A stretch of DNA of 64,000 bases from Verrucomicrobiaceae bacterium (GTDB lineage: Bacteria > Verrucomicrobiota > Verrucomicrobiia > Verrucomicrobiales > Akkermansiaceae), in assembly GCA_027491155.1 (NCBI GenBank), contig JAIXWR010000035.1, positions 1 through 64,000 on the forward strand, in the 5' to 3' direction. The notes below the pieces were generated by a model, which was given only the letters and a program-made list of their open reading frames with translations, did no database searches and was not told the DNA's origin. Numbering within the stretch: position 1 is the stretch's first letter; each line of letters opens with the position of its first letter. The position numbers were made by a program, and so were the translations under genes. This document shows positions 36,371 through 46,900 of this stretch, piece after piece.

Positions 36371-37224
36371 CCGGAACCCTCCCGCCCTTGCCCACATCGC
36401 CGGCCGCCGCTTCCGGCACCGCGGGGATCCGCTGCGTCCCGGTCCAGAGCCTGCCGCTCCCGGGCAGCCTGCCGGAGCCGGAAGCCCCGCGGCTCGCGGT
36501 GCCCGCCCTCGGCGATTTCGCGTCGTGGCCCGCCGAACCTGCCGCACCGCGCCCGGCCGAACGGCCCGCCCCGCCGGAATTCACCGATGCCGATCTCGCC
36601 GAGGCCCTGCTTCCGCTCGTCGGCAGCGGCTCGCCCGGATTCGCGTTCCACGACGATGCCTCCTTTGAAGCCGTCCTGCGCGCCACCTTCCGCCGCGCCC
36701 TTGCCGAGCATCACGCGGGCCCCTTCCAGGACCCCGACATCACGCACCGCCTCCTCTGGCGCGCCCAGGCCCTTTTCACCAGCCGCAGCTACGAGGAAGT
36801 GCTGGCCGACAAGATCCGCCGCTTCAGCGTGGAGGAGGTTTACCTGCTCGACCGCGAAATGCTCTCGCTGGTCTCCTACGCCAGCTGCGACCCCGTCCGG
36901 CACTCGAACCCCCGGCGCGTCGGCTCTTTCGCCCGCCAGCTCGGCCTGAAGGTCCGCGACGAAAGCGGGGCGCTCCTGCTCGGCTTCGAACTCGGCGAGG
37001 GACGCCGGACTTTCGTCCGGCCCGGCAGGTTCTGCCTCCTCGTGGCGGTGGTCCGCGGCGAGATCAACGACCTCTTGAAAGCCGACCTTGATTTCGCCCT
37101 GCGCCGGATCGAGACCCGCTACCACCAGCCCTTCGTCCAAGGCGAGCCCCTGCTCAAGGAGTTGCAGCCGCTGCTCGAGGAGTGCCTGCTGATCCACTCG
37201 CCCGCCGCCCCGGCCACCGTTTGA
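36367..37224 (+). CDS. Unknown protein coupled to the coiled-coil protein
   Basis: 285 residues from ATG 36367. A Pro/Ala-rich N terminus of about 70 residues is followed by a mixed alpha/beta region. Distinct segments are DDASFEAVLRATFRRALAEH, KIRRFSVEEVYLLDREMLSL, SYASCDPVRHSNPRRV and RTFVRPGRFCLLVAVVRGE, the last looking like a core beta strand. No enzyme motif or membrane segment is seen. Its tight overlap with the coiled-coil gene suggests an interacting pair. Family not recognised. Confidence 0.65.
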   Translation: MTGTLPPLPTSPAAASGTAGIRCVPVQSLPLPGSLPEPEAPRLAVPALGDFASWPAEPAAPRPAERPAPPEFTDADLAEALLPLVGSGSPGFAFHDDASFEAVLRATFRRALAEHHAGPFQDPDITHRLLWRAQALFTSRSYEEVLADKIRRFSVEEVYLLDREMLSLVSYASCDPVRHSNPRRVGSFARQLGLKVRDESGALLLGFELGEGRRTFVRPGRFCLLVAVVRGEINDLLKADLDFALRRIETRYHQPFVQGEPLLKELQPLLEECLLIHSPAAPATV

Positions 37225-37250
37225 GTTCCCCGCCCCGGCCACTCATCCCT

Positions 37251-37271
37251 TGACCGCAAGGGTTGCGGTCA
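37251..37271 (+). promoter_or_regulatory. Perfect hairpin in the helicase 5' leader
   Basis: TGACCGCAA (37251-37259) and TTGCGGTCA (37263-37271) form a perfect 9-bp stem with a 3-base loop, ending 18 bases before the ATG of the DEAD-box helicase. Formed in the mRNA, it would sit beside the ribosome-binding region. It could also end the upstream transcript, but no T-run follows. Confidence 0.5.
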
Positions 37272-37289
37272 CTACGCATCCCCCCACGC

Positions 37290-38489
37290 ATGGGATTTGA
37301 CACACTTGGCCTCTCCGCCCCCGTTCTCGCCGCCGTCGCGGAGTCCGGTTACGAAAACCCGACCCCGATCCAGGCCCAGGCCATTCCACTGATCCTGGCC
37401 GGCAAGGACGTGATCGGTGCCTCCCAGACCGGCACGGGAAAGACCGCCGCCTTCGCGCTGCCGTCCCTCAGCAAGCTGACCCCGATGGGCAAGCCGCAGA
37501 TCCTGGTGCTGGAACCGACCCGCGAACTCGCCCACCAGGTCGCCGAGCAGTTCGAACACTACGGCAAGCACACCGGCCTCAAGGTCGCCCTGCTCTACGG
37601 TGGCGTCGGACTCGGCGAGCAGATGAAGGCCTTGGAAGCCGGTGCCGACATCGTCGTCGCCACCCCCGGCCGTCTCGTCGACCACTTCTACCGCGCCACC
37701 ATGCGCTTCAACGAGGTCAAGATCCTGATCCTCGACGAGGTCGACCGCATGCTCGACATGGGCTTCCTCCCGCAGGTCCGCAAGATCGTCAACCTCTGCC
37801 CCTGGGAAGGCCGCCAGACCCTCTTCTTCTCGGCCACCATGCCGCCGGCGATCCAGACCTTCGCCCAGTGGTGCCTGTTCGAGCCGGTCAGCGTTGAAAT
37901 CGCCCGCCGCGCCGTGGCGTCCACCGTCACCCACGCCTTCTACCCGGTGTCGATGGACCAGCGCGACGAACTGCTCATCGCCCTGCTCAAGGAAACCGAT
38001 TACCACTCGGTGATGATCTTCACCCGCACCCGCAAGGAGGCCGACCAGGTCTGCGCCCTGATCAAGCGGGAGGGCGGCCACGACAAGGTCGCCGCGATGC
38101 ACTCCGATATCAGCCAAGTCGACCGCATGAAGGCCCTCGCCGGCTTCAAGAGCGGCGAATACGAGGTGCTCGTCGCCACCGACGTCGCCGCCCGCGGGAT
38201 CGACATCTCCGGCGTCTCCCACGTCATCAACTACCGCGTCCCCGAGAACGCCGAGGACTACGTCCACCGCATCGGCCGCACCGGCCGCGCGGAAGCCGAG
38301 GGCGACGCCTTCACGCTGCTCACCGCCGACGAGCTGGAGTATGCCAAGTCCGTCGAGATCTTCATCGACCAGAAGATCGCCCGCAAGAAGCTCGAGGGCT
38401 TCCCCTACATCTACACCGCCCTCCTCGACGATTCCCCGTCCAAGCCGATCCGCAAGAAGCCGATGGGCGGGAAGAAAAAGCGGCGTTGA
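37290..38489 (+). CDS. DEAD-box family RNA helicase (motif II DEVD)
   Basis: 399 residues from ATG 37290 (the family's usual MGFDTLGLS start). Q-motif GYENPTPIQAQAIP, motif I ASQTGTGKT, Ia PTRELA, Ib TPGRL, motif II DEVD in place of DEAD, III SAT, IV VMIFTRTRKEAD, V ATDVAARGIDI and VI HRIGRTGRAE are all in order. The C terminus is a short basic tail ending GGKKKRR. It unwinds RNA in ribosome assembly or RNA decay; the compact form resembles RhlE. A strong hairpin lies just upstream. Confidence 0.95.
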   Translation: MGFDTLGLSAPVLAAVAESGYENPTPIQAQAIPLILAGKDVIGASQTGTGKTAAFALPSLSKLTPMGKPQILVLEPTRELAHQVAEQFEHYGKHTGLKVALLYGGVGLGEQMKALEAGADIVVATPGRLVDHFYRATMRFNEVKILILDEVDRMLDMGFLPQVRKIVNLCPWEGRQTLFFSATMPPAIQTFAQWCLFEPVSVEIARRAVASTVTHAFYPVSMDQRDELLIALLKETDYHSVMIFTRTRKEADQVCALIKREGGHDKVAAMHSDISQVDRMKALAGFKSGEYEVLVATDVAARGIDISGVSHVINYRVPENAEDYVHRIGRTGRAEAEGDAFTLLTADELEYAKSVEIFIDQKIARKKLEGFPYIYTALLDDSPSKPIRKKPMGGKKKRR

Positions 38490-38520
38490 TTCGATCTTCG
38501 AACCCGCCAATACTCCCACC

Positions 38521-38739
38521 ATGGAAGCGGCGGTCGACCTCGCACGCATGAGCACCGCGGACAAACTGCGTCTCATGGAGAATCTCTGGCAGAACCTCTC
38601 GCAGGATGACTCCGCGGTCGTATCGCCCTCTTGGCATGCTGATGTTCTTCAGGAAAGGGAGCGTCTGACCGCGTCAGGGGAGGAGGCATTCATCGATTGG
38701 GAGACGGCGAAAGAACAACTTCGCAAGGATCTGGCGTGA
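38521..38739 (+). CDS. Addiction-module antitoxin (RelB/ParD-like small protein)
   Basis: 72 residues with the pattern of the addiction-module component family: an N-terminal helix MSTADKLRLMENLWQNLS, a central SPSWHADVLQER and a C-terminal ERLTASGEEAFIDWETAKEQ with a terminal basic/acidic helix. It would bind and neutralise the toxin encoded next, with which it overlaps by 4 bases (GTGA). A small inverted repeat TTCGA-TCT-TCGAA (38490-38502) lies 19 bases before the start and could be an operator. Confidence 0.8.
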   Translation: MEAAVDLARMSTADKLRLMENLWQNLSQDDSAVVSPSWHADVLQERERLTASGEEAFIDWETAKEQLRKDLA

Positions 38740-39041
38740 AAGTCCGCGTCCAGCCCTCGGCTCTGCGCGATCTTCGGGAGGGCTTTCTGTTCTATGAAGG
38801 AAAGGAAGCAGGACTCGGGTCTTATTTCATGGACACCTTGTTCTCGGACATCGATTCCCTCCAGTTGTTCGGCGGGATCCACTCGGTGCACTTCGGTCGG
38901 TTTCACCGGCTGCTCTCGAAGCGCTTTCCCTATGCCGTCTATTACCAGACCCGCGACAATGAAGTTCTTGTCCGGGCAGTCCTCGATCTCCGCCGCGACC
39001 CGGCTTGGATTGCCCGCAAACTGGGAGGTTTGCCGCGGTAA
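38736..39041 (+). CDS. ParE/RelE-superfamily toxin
   Basis: 101 residues beginning with GTG at 38736. The layout is that of ParE/RelE toxins: KVRVQPSALRDLREGFLFYE at the N terminus, a helical pair, then the beta-strand core FGRFHRLLSKRFPYAVYYQT and NEVLVRAVLDLRRDPAW. ParE-type proteins inhibit gyrase and RelE-type proteins cut mRNA; the sequence alone does not decide. It is coupled to the antitoxin gene. The next gene, ruvC, starts within 10 bases of its stop. Confidence 0.85.
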   Translation: MKVRVQPSALRDLREGFLFYEGKEAGLGSYFMDTLFSDIDSLQLFGGIHSVHFGRFHRLLSKRFPYAVYYQTRDNEVLVRAVLDLRRDPAWIARKLGGLPR

Positions 39042-39050
39042 ATGCTAGCC

Positions 39051-39554
39051 ATGCGCGTTCTCGCCATCGACCCCGCGATCCGTAACACCGGCTATGCCGT
39101 GGTGGAGGGCGACGGCCGCACGGCCCGCGCGCTGGCTTTCGACGTGATCGCCATCCCCGCCAAGCTGCCGCAGTCGGCGGCGCTGGGGGCGGTGCGGACG
39201 CATTTGAAGAACGTGATCGAGAAGTTCCAACCGGACGAGGTCGCGGTGGAGGGCATCATCTACGTCCAGTCGCACCAAACCGCCATCTCGATGGGTGCCG
39301 CCCGCGCCGCCGCGCTGATCGCCGCCGCCGATGCCGGGCTGAACGTCTTCGAATACGCGCCGCGCAAGATCAAGATGGCGGTCGTCGGCAAAGGCACCGC
39401 CGACAAGCAGCAGGTCGCCTTCATGGTGCGCGCCCTGTTAGGCCTCTCCGAAACCCCGCCCCACGACGCGGCCGACGCCCTCGCCATCGGCCTCGCCCAC
39501 CTCCAGGCCTCCGATCCGCTCAAGGCCAAGATGCTCGAACGACGCCAGGTATGA
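39051..39554 (+). CDS. ruvC: Crossover junction endodeoxyribonuclease RuvC
   Basis: 167 residues from ATG 39051 (MRVLAIDPAIRNTG), giving the normal N terminus with catalytic D7; an ATG 9 bases earlier is less likely. The remaining acidic residues are visible in DEVAVEGIIYVQ (Glu) and PPHDAADALAIG (His/Asp pair). RuvC cuts Holliday junctions with RuvAB, whose genes are not in the window. The gene follows a toxin-antitoxin pair and overlaps lipB by 4 bases. Confidence 0.92.
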   Translation: MRVLAIDPAIRNTGYAVVEGDGRTARALAFDVIAIPAKLPQSAALGAVRTHLKNVIEKFQPDEVAVEGIIYVQSHQTAISMGAARAAALIAAADAGLNVFEYAPRKIKMAVVGKGTADKQQVAFMVRALLGLSETPPHDAADALAIGLAHLQASDPLKAKMLERRQV

Positions 39555-40186
39555 AAACGATCCACCTCGGCACCGGCGTTTCCTACGACGACGGCCTCAA
39601 GCACCAGGACGCCGCCGTCGAAGCCCTGCTCGACGGCTCCGCCGGCGAGACCCTCTTCCTGTTAGAACACGCCCCCGTTTACACCATCGGCCGCCAGCGC
39701 GACCAATCCTCCCTGCGCGACCCCGCAGCCCTGCCCGCCCCCGTCGTCGAAACTAACCGCGGCGGCCAGGCGACCTACCACGGTCCCGGCCAGCTTGTCG
39801 GCTACCCGATCCTCGATCTCCGCGAACGGAACCGCGACCTGCACGCCCATCTCCGCGGCATCGAGGAAGCGCTCATCCTCACCTGCCGCGACTTCGGCAT
39901 CGCCGCCACCCGCCGCGAAGGCCTGACCGGCGTCTGGGTGGAGAACCGCAAGCTCGCCTCGATCGGGGTCGGCGTGCGGAAGTGGATCTCGATGCACGGC
40001 TTCGCGATCAACGTCACCGCGGACTGCCTGCTGCCCTTCTTTGCCATCACCCCCTGCGGGATCGAGGGCGTGGTCATGAGCTGCGTTGCGCAAGAGGCGG
40101 GAAGGCCGGTCCGTGTGGAGGAGTTCGCCGATGCCTTCGTGCCGCATTTCGGGGCGATCTTCCACCCGGAGCGCGGAATCCAATGA
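39551..40186 (+). CDS. lipB: Octanoyltransferase LipB
   Basis: 211 residues. Transfers octanoyl from acyl-carrier protein to the lipoyl domains of 2-oxoacid dehydrogenases and the glycine cleavage H protein. Signatures: LLEHAPVYTIGRQ, RGGQATYHGPGQLVGYPILDL, the lysine in RKLASIGVGVR and the acyl-thioester cysteine in ITPCGIEG. Length is typical. It overlaps ruvC by 4 bases. LipA is not in the window. Confidence 0.95.
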   Translation: MKTIHLGTGVSYDDGLKHQDAAVEALLDGSAGETLFLLEHAPVYTIGRQRDQSSLRDPAALPAPVVETNRGGQATYHGPGQLVGYPILDLRERNRDLHAHLRGIEEALILTCRDFGIAATRREGLTGVWVENRKLASIGVGVRKWISMHGFAINVTADCLLPFFAITPCGIEGVVMSCVAQEAGRPVRVEEFADAFVPHFGAIFHPERGIQ

Positions 40187-40278
40187 TCCACCGCCGGGAC
40201 GAAGCCCCACAGGGTGCGCGAGCCGTGCGCAGCGAGATGGCCCGACTGGCCTAGCCTCCCGAACTCGGACAACGTTCC

Positions 40279-40303
40279 GCCCCGCGGCACGGTCCCTCGG
40301 GGC
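40279..40303. other. Hairpin between convergent genes
   Basis: GCCCCG (40279-40284) pairs with CGGGGC (40298-40303) inside the 149-base gap between lipB and the convergent NPYQAP gene. A second G/C-rich palindromic stretch (around 40215-40255) lies beside it. It may stop transcription from both sides; there is no T-run. Confidence 0.35.
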
Positions 40304-40335
40304 ACGCTGCATCCCGAGCCCCGCCGCTCATCCAC

Positions 40336-40872
40336 CTACGCAGCCGTTCCCACGAACATCGCGAACAGGATGATCAACAAAAGCACGATCAGGAGAATCC
40401 AGAACACCAGGGGAGTCCGGTAGCGGATATGCGGCGTCTGCGCGATCACCGCCTGATACTCCGGCGAAAAGACCATCTTCCCCTTCGCCCCGAGCAGTAG
40501 ATAAAGGATGTAAGCGCCGATCAGCGTCCCAACCGGGAATCCAATCAGGCTGATCCCCGCGGTCACCGCCCCCAGGATCCGGCCGGTGTTGGTCAACTTC
40601 CGCAGACCCAGACCGGCGATGAGCTGCAACACGCCGATCCCTCCGGAAAGCAACAGCACCACGACCTCCGGACCACCGACTCCTCCACCAAACGCAATCC
40701 CGCCAAACAGCGCCAGCAGCGCAAGAATCCCCAGCACCCCGCCCAGCAGATAAAGACTGCCCACGCCCTTCACCGACGCCTCGTGCTTGAGATACTTCCG
40801 CCGCGTCGTTTCCGCATCGCTCTCCGCTGCCACTTCCGCCACCGCCGGCGCTTGATAGGGATTGTCGCTCAC
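40336..40872 (-). CDS. NPYQAP-type integral membrane protein
   Basis: 178 residues starting with GTG at 40872 (VSDNPYQAPAV). The SDNPYQAP start is a common N terminus of small membrane proteins in Planctomycetota and Verrucomicrobiota. A soluble 40-residue part is followed by four membrane helices (about 45-65, 70-90, 100-125, 155-176). Function is unknown. Much longer in-frame upstream sequence lies antisense to the giant gene and is not taken as coding. It is divergent from that gene, with 117 bases between the two starts. Confidence 0.7.
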   Translation of the reverse strand: MSDNPYQAPAVAEVAAESDAETTRRKYLKHEASVKGVGSLYLLGGVLGILALLALFGGIAFGGGVGGPEVVVLLLSGGIGVLQLIAGLGLRKLTNTGRILGAVTAGISLIGFPVGTLIGAYILYLLLGAKGKMVFSPEYQAVIAQTPHIRYRTPLVFWILLIVLLLIILFAMFVGTAA

Positions 40873-40989
40873 GATCGCCAAACTGTCCGCACCGCCCCGC
40901 CCCTGCCAAGCCCCGATGCCGTCCACCCCGGCAAAAACCGCCACCTTTCCCTCCTTCCCATCCCCCGCCCTCATCCCTACATCTCCACC

Positions 40990-43900
40990 ATGAAGATTCC
41001 CCTCATCTCCCTCCTCCTCGCGCTGCCCCTCGCCGCCGCGGACCTCGACTTCAAGGAAGCCTTCGCCGATCCCGCCACCCGCGAGGTCGCCCTCGCCCGC
41101 CTCGTCCCCAAGACCCGCGACTGGTTCTTCCACCACGCCCTCCACCACCAGCTCGCCGGCCGCACCAACGAGTTCCGCCAGACCCTCGCCGATTGGAAAG
41201 CCGCCGCCGAAGCGAAGGACAGCGGCATCTCCCTCGACGGCTACCAAACCCTCGAGACCCGCGAACTCCTGCTCCGCTACGAGGCCGATCCGCAGAAATC
41301 CATCGATGCCCTCGTCCGCCTGCTCGACCTGAAATTCGACGACTCCCGCCCCGACGCCCAGGCCGACCAGAAGCTCCCCGACCGCCTCGATCCCGCCCTC
41401 GTCTCCGCCGACGCCTTCGAAAAAGCCGCCGCCAGCCGCTCCGACAACAAAGCCTACCGTGGCTACTCGCAAGCACGCCTCCTCGCCGAACTCGACCGCC
41501 TCGACACCTTCGACGAGGCCAAGCTCCGCTATTTCCACGACACCCTCAAACGCGCCGACCATCCCCAAGTCGTCCCGCTCATCGCCCGCACCCTCACCCT
41601 CGACAAGCCGCCTCTCTTCGGCTCGTCCGCCCTGCACCGGCAACTCACCCGCGCACAACTCGACGCTCTCCAGTCCGCTGTCATCCAGCTCCGAGCCACC
41701 CAGAACCGGCCGCCCCTCAATCTCTTCACCAACGAATCCTTCGCCACCCGCTACCTCGAAACCCTCCGCCCCGGCAGCGAGACCGACTTCGCCCTCGATC
41801 TCCCCGCCCACGCCGCCCACCTCGCCGCCTGCCGCGAGCTCGTCGTCACGCGGAAACTCGGCGACCCCTCGCTGGCCGGCCACGTCCTCTTCCACCACCT
41901 CCGCCTCCAGCGCGAACTCGGCCAGTTCCCGCTCGATGAATTCCTCGCCTACCTCGCCCTGCCCCGCGAACGCCACCCGCTGCTGTTCCTGAAAAAGCTC
42001 CCGCAAGGCCAGGCCATCTTCAACACCACCCGCAACTTCAGTTCCGCCACCGGCTGCGACCCGGTCGAAGACGACGAGCCGCTGATCCAAGCCTACCTCC
42101 AGCACTTCCTCGCCGCCGCCGACACGCCGGACCAATTCAAGCCCTTCTTCGAAGAGAAGACCCTCCGCCGCCTCCACGCCCGCGCCAAGCTCCTCGCCGG
42201 AGCCGATCCCGTCCGCTGGGGCGCCGAACTCGACCCCGCCGAAGTCCTCGAACTCCAGAAGGAAACCCGCATCGCCTTCGCCCCCGGCCAGCCCGTCCTC
42301 CTGCCCGCCGATGCCGCGGTGAAACTCGCGCTCGACCTCAAAAACACGCCGGAACTCCTCGTCCGCATCTTCGAACTCGACCTCCCCGCCTGGATCGAGC
42401 GCGAAGGCTCGGAGCCGCCCGTCGACCTCGACCTCGACGGCCTCGTTCCCCACCACGAACGCCGCCTCACCTTCGCCCAACCGCCCGTCGTGCTCCACCG
42501 CGAGTCCCTCGATCTCCCCGAGCTCGCCGGCCCCGGCGCGTGGATCGTCGAGTGCGTCTCCCGCGGTGTCGCCAGCCGCGCCCTGATCCGCAAAGGCCGC
42601 CTCATCCCCTACGTCGAGCGAACGGCCCGCGGCCAGAGCGTCCGCGTCTTCAGCGCCGCCGGCACCCTGCTGAAGGACGCCGAAGTCGCCCTCGGCACCG
42701 AAGTCTTCAAGCCCGACCCCGCCGGCCGCATCCTCATCCCCGACCGCGACGCAGCCGCCCGCCGCGAAGGCCTGGTCCGCCACGGCAAGCTCGCCGTGCC
42801 GCTCTCACTCGACCCGCGCACCGACAGCATCGCCTTCAACGCCCGCTTCCACCTCGACCGCGAGCAACTCCTCGCCGACCGCCCCGCGAACCTCTTCCTC
42901 CGCCTCCAGCTCGCCAGCCACGGCCACGAGCTGCCGCTGGAGTGGATCGAAAAACCCTCGCTCACCCTCGTCGCCACCCTCGTCGGCGGCCTCACCACCG
43001 AGCGCGTCATCGGCAGCGACCTCAAGCTCGCCCCGCAGATGTTCGTGCCCTTCCAGGTCCCGGCCGATGCCCTCGCTCTCAAACTCCGCCTCACCGGCAC
43101 CGTCACCCCGCGCGACGGCGCCGATCCGATCGCCCTCCGCGCCGAGCAGGACTACGCGATGAACGGCATCCTCAACACCGGCCGCATCGGTGCCGCCTTC
43201 TTCACCCGCGACTCCGACGGCCATCGCCTCGAGCTCCGCGGCCGCAATGGCGAGCCGCTCGCCAACCGCCCGCTGAGCTTCGACTTCACCCACCGCGACC
43301 ACGCCGAAACCATCCCCGTCGCCCTGCGCAGCGACGCCCGCGGCATCGTCGCCCTCGGCAAGCTGCCCGACATCACCGAAGTCCACGTCCGCGGCTCCGA
43401 CATCTCCCCCGCAGGCTACTTCCCCGATGAAGAAGGCGGCTGGAGCGATCTCCCCGGCCACCTCCACCTCGCCGCCAACGAGGAAATCCGCCTCCCGCTT
43501 GTCCGCTTCATGGCCGCCCCCGACCGGACGCGATTGAGCCTGTTAGAATTAAGGAGTGTCGACCTTCGGTCGACAAGCGCGTCGACCACAGGTCGACACT
43601 CCTTATCAGGCACCATTCTCCGCGACCACTTCGACAAGCTTGCCCTCGAAAACCGCCGCCTCGTCCTGCGCGGCCTGCCGCCCGGCGACTTCACGCTTTC
43701 GCTCGATGGCAAGGACCTCGACATCCGCGTCTCCGCCGGCCCGGAAAGCGACGGCCTGCTGGTCTCCGCCACCCGCATCCTCCCGCGCCACGCCCCCGCC
43801 CTGCCCTTCATCGCCGCCGCCACCCTGGAAGCCGGCTCGGTCGTCGTCCGCGTCGAAGGCGCCAGCCCCGGCACCCGCGTCTCCCTGCTCGGCGGCCGCT

Positions 43901-46900
43901 ACCTCCACTCCTGGGACTCCGGCGAAGCCCTGCAACCCTTCGCCCCGCCGCAGCCCGATCTGTTAGAGCCCGGCTTCACCGGCAACGGCTACCTCGAAGA
44001 CCGCCGCCTCGGCGATGAAATGCGCTACATCCTCGATCGCCGCGCCGCCAAAACCTTCCCCGGCTCCCTTCTCCCCCGCCCCGGCCTGCTGGTCAACCGC
44101 TGGAGCCAGCAAGACCTCGACCAGGACCAAGTCCTTCCCGAACTGCCAAGTGAAGGCGAAAGCGAAAGTCTCTCCCGCAAAGAACTCAGCGATCCGGTCG
44201 GCTCCGAAGCCCTCTCCTCCCGCCCCTCCGGCGAGGACGGCGGCCCCAGCCTCGACTTCCTCGCCGCTTCCTCCGTCCTCCGCTACGACCTTGAAGTCGG
44301 CGCGAACGGCCAGGTCCGCGTCCCCGCCGCCGACTTCGCCACCTGCCAGTTCATCGACATCGTCGCCGCCGATCCCGCCGGCCGCCACCACCTTGTGCTA
44401 CCGCTCGCGCCGAACGACACCCCGCTGCGCGACCGACGCCTCGCCCGGCCGCTCGATGCCGCCAAGCACCACGTCGGCACCCGCCGCGCCGCCGCCCTCG
44501 CCAAGGGCGCGGAAGCCGCCATCGAAAGCGTCATCGACGCCGACTGGCGCGCCTTCACCACCCTCGCGGAAGCCCACCAGTTCCTCTTCGGCGCCACCGG
44601 CGATGCCCGCCTGAACGACTTCCTCCCGCTCCTCGACTGGCCCTCGCTCGACGAACCCGCGAAGCTCGCCTTCCTCTCCGAGCACGCCTGCCACGAGCTC
44701 CACCTCTTCCTCGCCCGCAAGGACGCCGCCTTCTTCGAAAAGCACGTCAAACCGATGCTCGCCGAAAAGCGCGAGCCCACCGTCATCGACGACATCCTCC
44801 TCGGCCGCGACCTCCTCAAGCACCTCCGCCCCTTCGCCTGGCAGCGCCTCAACGCCGCCGAGAAAGCCCTGCTCGCCCAAGCCATGCCCGAGGCCCGCGT
44901 CCGCGTCGCCACCGAGCTCAAGCAACGCTGGGACCTCGAAGCCCCGACCCCGGAGCAGGAAACCCTGCTCTTCACCCAAACCCTCCGCGGCACCGACCTC
45001 GCCACCGAGGATTCGCTGGGATTTGCCAAGAACCGGATGGAAGAAGCGGAAGGGTTGACGGGCGGAGGCGGTGGAACCGCCTACATCACCAACAAGCTCA
45101 AGAGCATCATCATCCCGGTGATCGATTTCGAGGACGTCTCGGTTGAAGAAGCGATTGATTTCCTTCGTCTCCGCACCATCGAACTCGACTCGAGCGAACT
45201 CGATCCCAACAAGAAGGGGGTTAGTTTTAAAATTCGAAAGCCGAAGTCTCCGATGGAGTCCGGGCTCGATGCCGATGCAACGGGAGAACTTCGGCCTGCT
45301 TCCGGACCAGGCGAGCTTCGGATCAAGGAACTCCGCCTTCGCAATACGCCGTTACTTGAAGTTCTCAAATACATGTGCGGAAACACAAAACTCCGTTACA
45401 AGATAGACGATTTTGGCGTCACAATTGTCTGGGCCACCGAGACCGAAGAAGACCTCATGACCCGAGTCTTCCGCGTTCCGCCGGATTTCATGGCAAAGCT
45501 GGGTGGCACAGGTGGTGGCGAATCCGGTGCTGACGATCCATTTTCGGATGAACCAGCCGAACCAGCGACTCTACGTGCTCCGAAGTCGGAAATGGAGTTG
45601 CTTCAGGACAACGGCGTTAAGTTCCCTGAGGGTGCGTCGGTCAAATTCAATCCCGGCAACAACACGCTAATGGTCCGCAACACTCCGACCAATCTTGATT
45701 TTGTGGAACAAATCACCTCCATGACCACTGGCTCCAGCGACAGCGAGTCCGACGAAGATCCCTTCGCCGCATTGCCCGAGAGCGAAGCCAAGATGCTCGC
45801 ACCGCGCAAACTCGAATTGCCACCAACTCCCTTCCGAGCCCCCGCCGCCCGCCCCTCCTGGAGTTCCGACCGCGACCAGACCCGCCTCTGGCACGAGTCG
45901 AACTACTACAAACACCGGGGTGCCACCGACGAGACCTTCATCCCGCTCAACCGCTTCTGGCTCGACCTCGCGACCTGGGACGGCAAGGGCGGCTTCCTGT
46001 CGCCGAACTTCAACGCCTGCACCTCCCACGCCAACGAGGCGCTGTTCTGCCTCGCCATGCTCGACCTGCCCTTCAAGGCCGCGCGCCCCGAGACCAAGGT
46101 CGACGGCTCCACCCTCCGCGTGAAGGCCCGCGAGCCGATGCTGCTCTTCTACAAGGACACCCGCGAGACCCAGAAGATCGCCCCCGACTCCCCGGTGCTG
46201 GTCCGCCAGACCTTCCACCGCCTCGACGACCGCTTCCGCACCGTCGAAGGCCGGCAGATCGAGAACAGCATCACCGGCGACTTCCTCGCCGGCGTGCCCT
46301 ACGGCGCGTCGCTCGTCGTCACCAATCCCTCCGGGGCCGGCCGCCGCATCGATGCCCTCGCGCAGATCCCCGCCGGGGCGATCCCGCTCGACGGCCTCGC
46401 CGCCACCCCGTCCAGCACCCACGAGCTGAAGCCCTACGGCGTGCTCAATCTCCGCCTCGCCTTCTACTTCCCCGCCGCCGGCGAGTTCCCGCTCTACCCG
46501 CTGCAAGTCTCGGAAGGCGACCTCGTCCTCGCCCGCACCCCCGTCCGCACCCTCCGCGCCACCGCCGAAGCCCCGCCGGTCGATGCCAATTCCTGGCCCG
46601 CCCTCGCCCGCGACGGCACCGCCGATGCGGTCCTCGACCGCCTCCGCAACGACAACCTCGCCACCCTCGATCTCAAACAAATCCGCTGGCGCCTCCGCGA
46701 CGCCGGCTTCTTCCGCAAGGCCATCGCCATCCTCCGCGAGCGCCTGTTCTACTCCCCCGATGTCGCCTCTTTCGGCTTCGTCCACGACTCGCTGCCCGCC
46801 GTGCGGGATTATCTGGAGAACACCATCAAGGTATATCATGAGGGTGACGTGCTCCCGCCAGTGGACGCCATTCCCTTGCAATTCGGCGACTGGCTCGACA

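Noticed and set aside
40210-40260. Further REP family member (GTGCGCGAGCCGTGCGC region after lipB)
   Set aside because: Palindromic and suspicious, but no clean stem with a GTAG/GGAG foot could be drawn, so it was not called.
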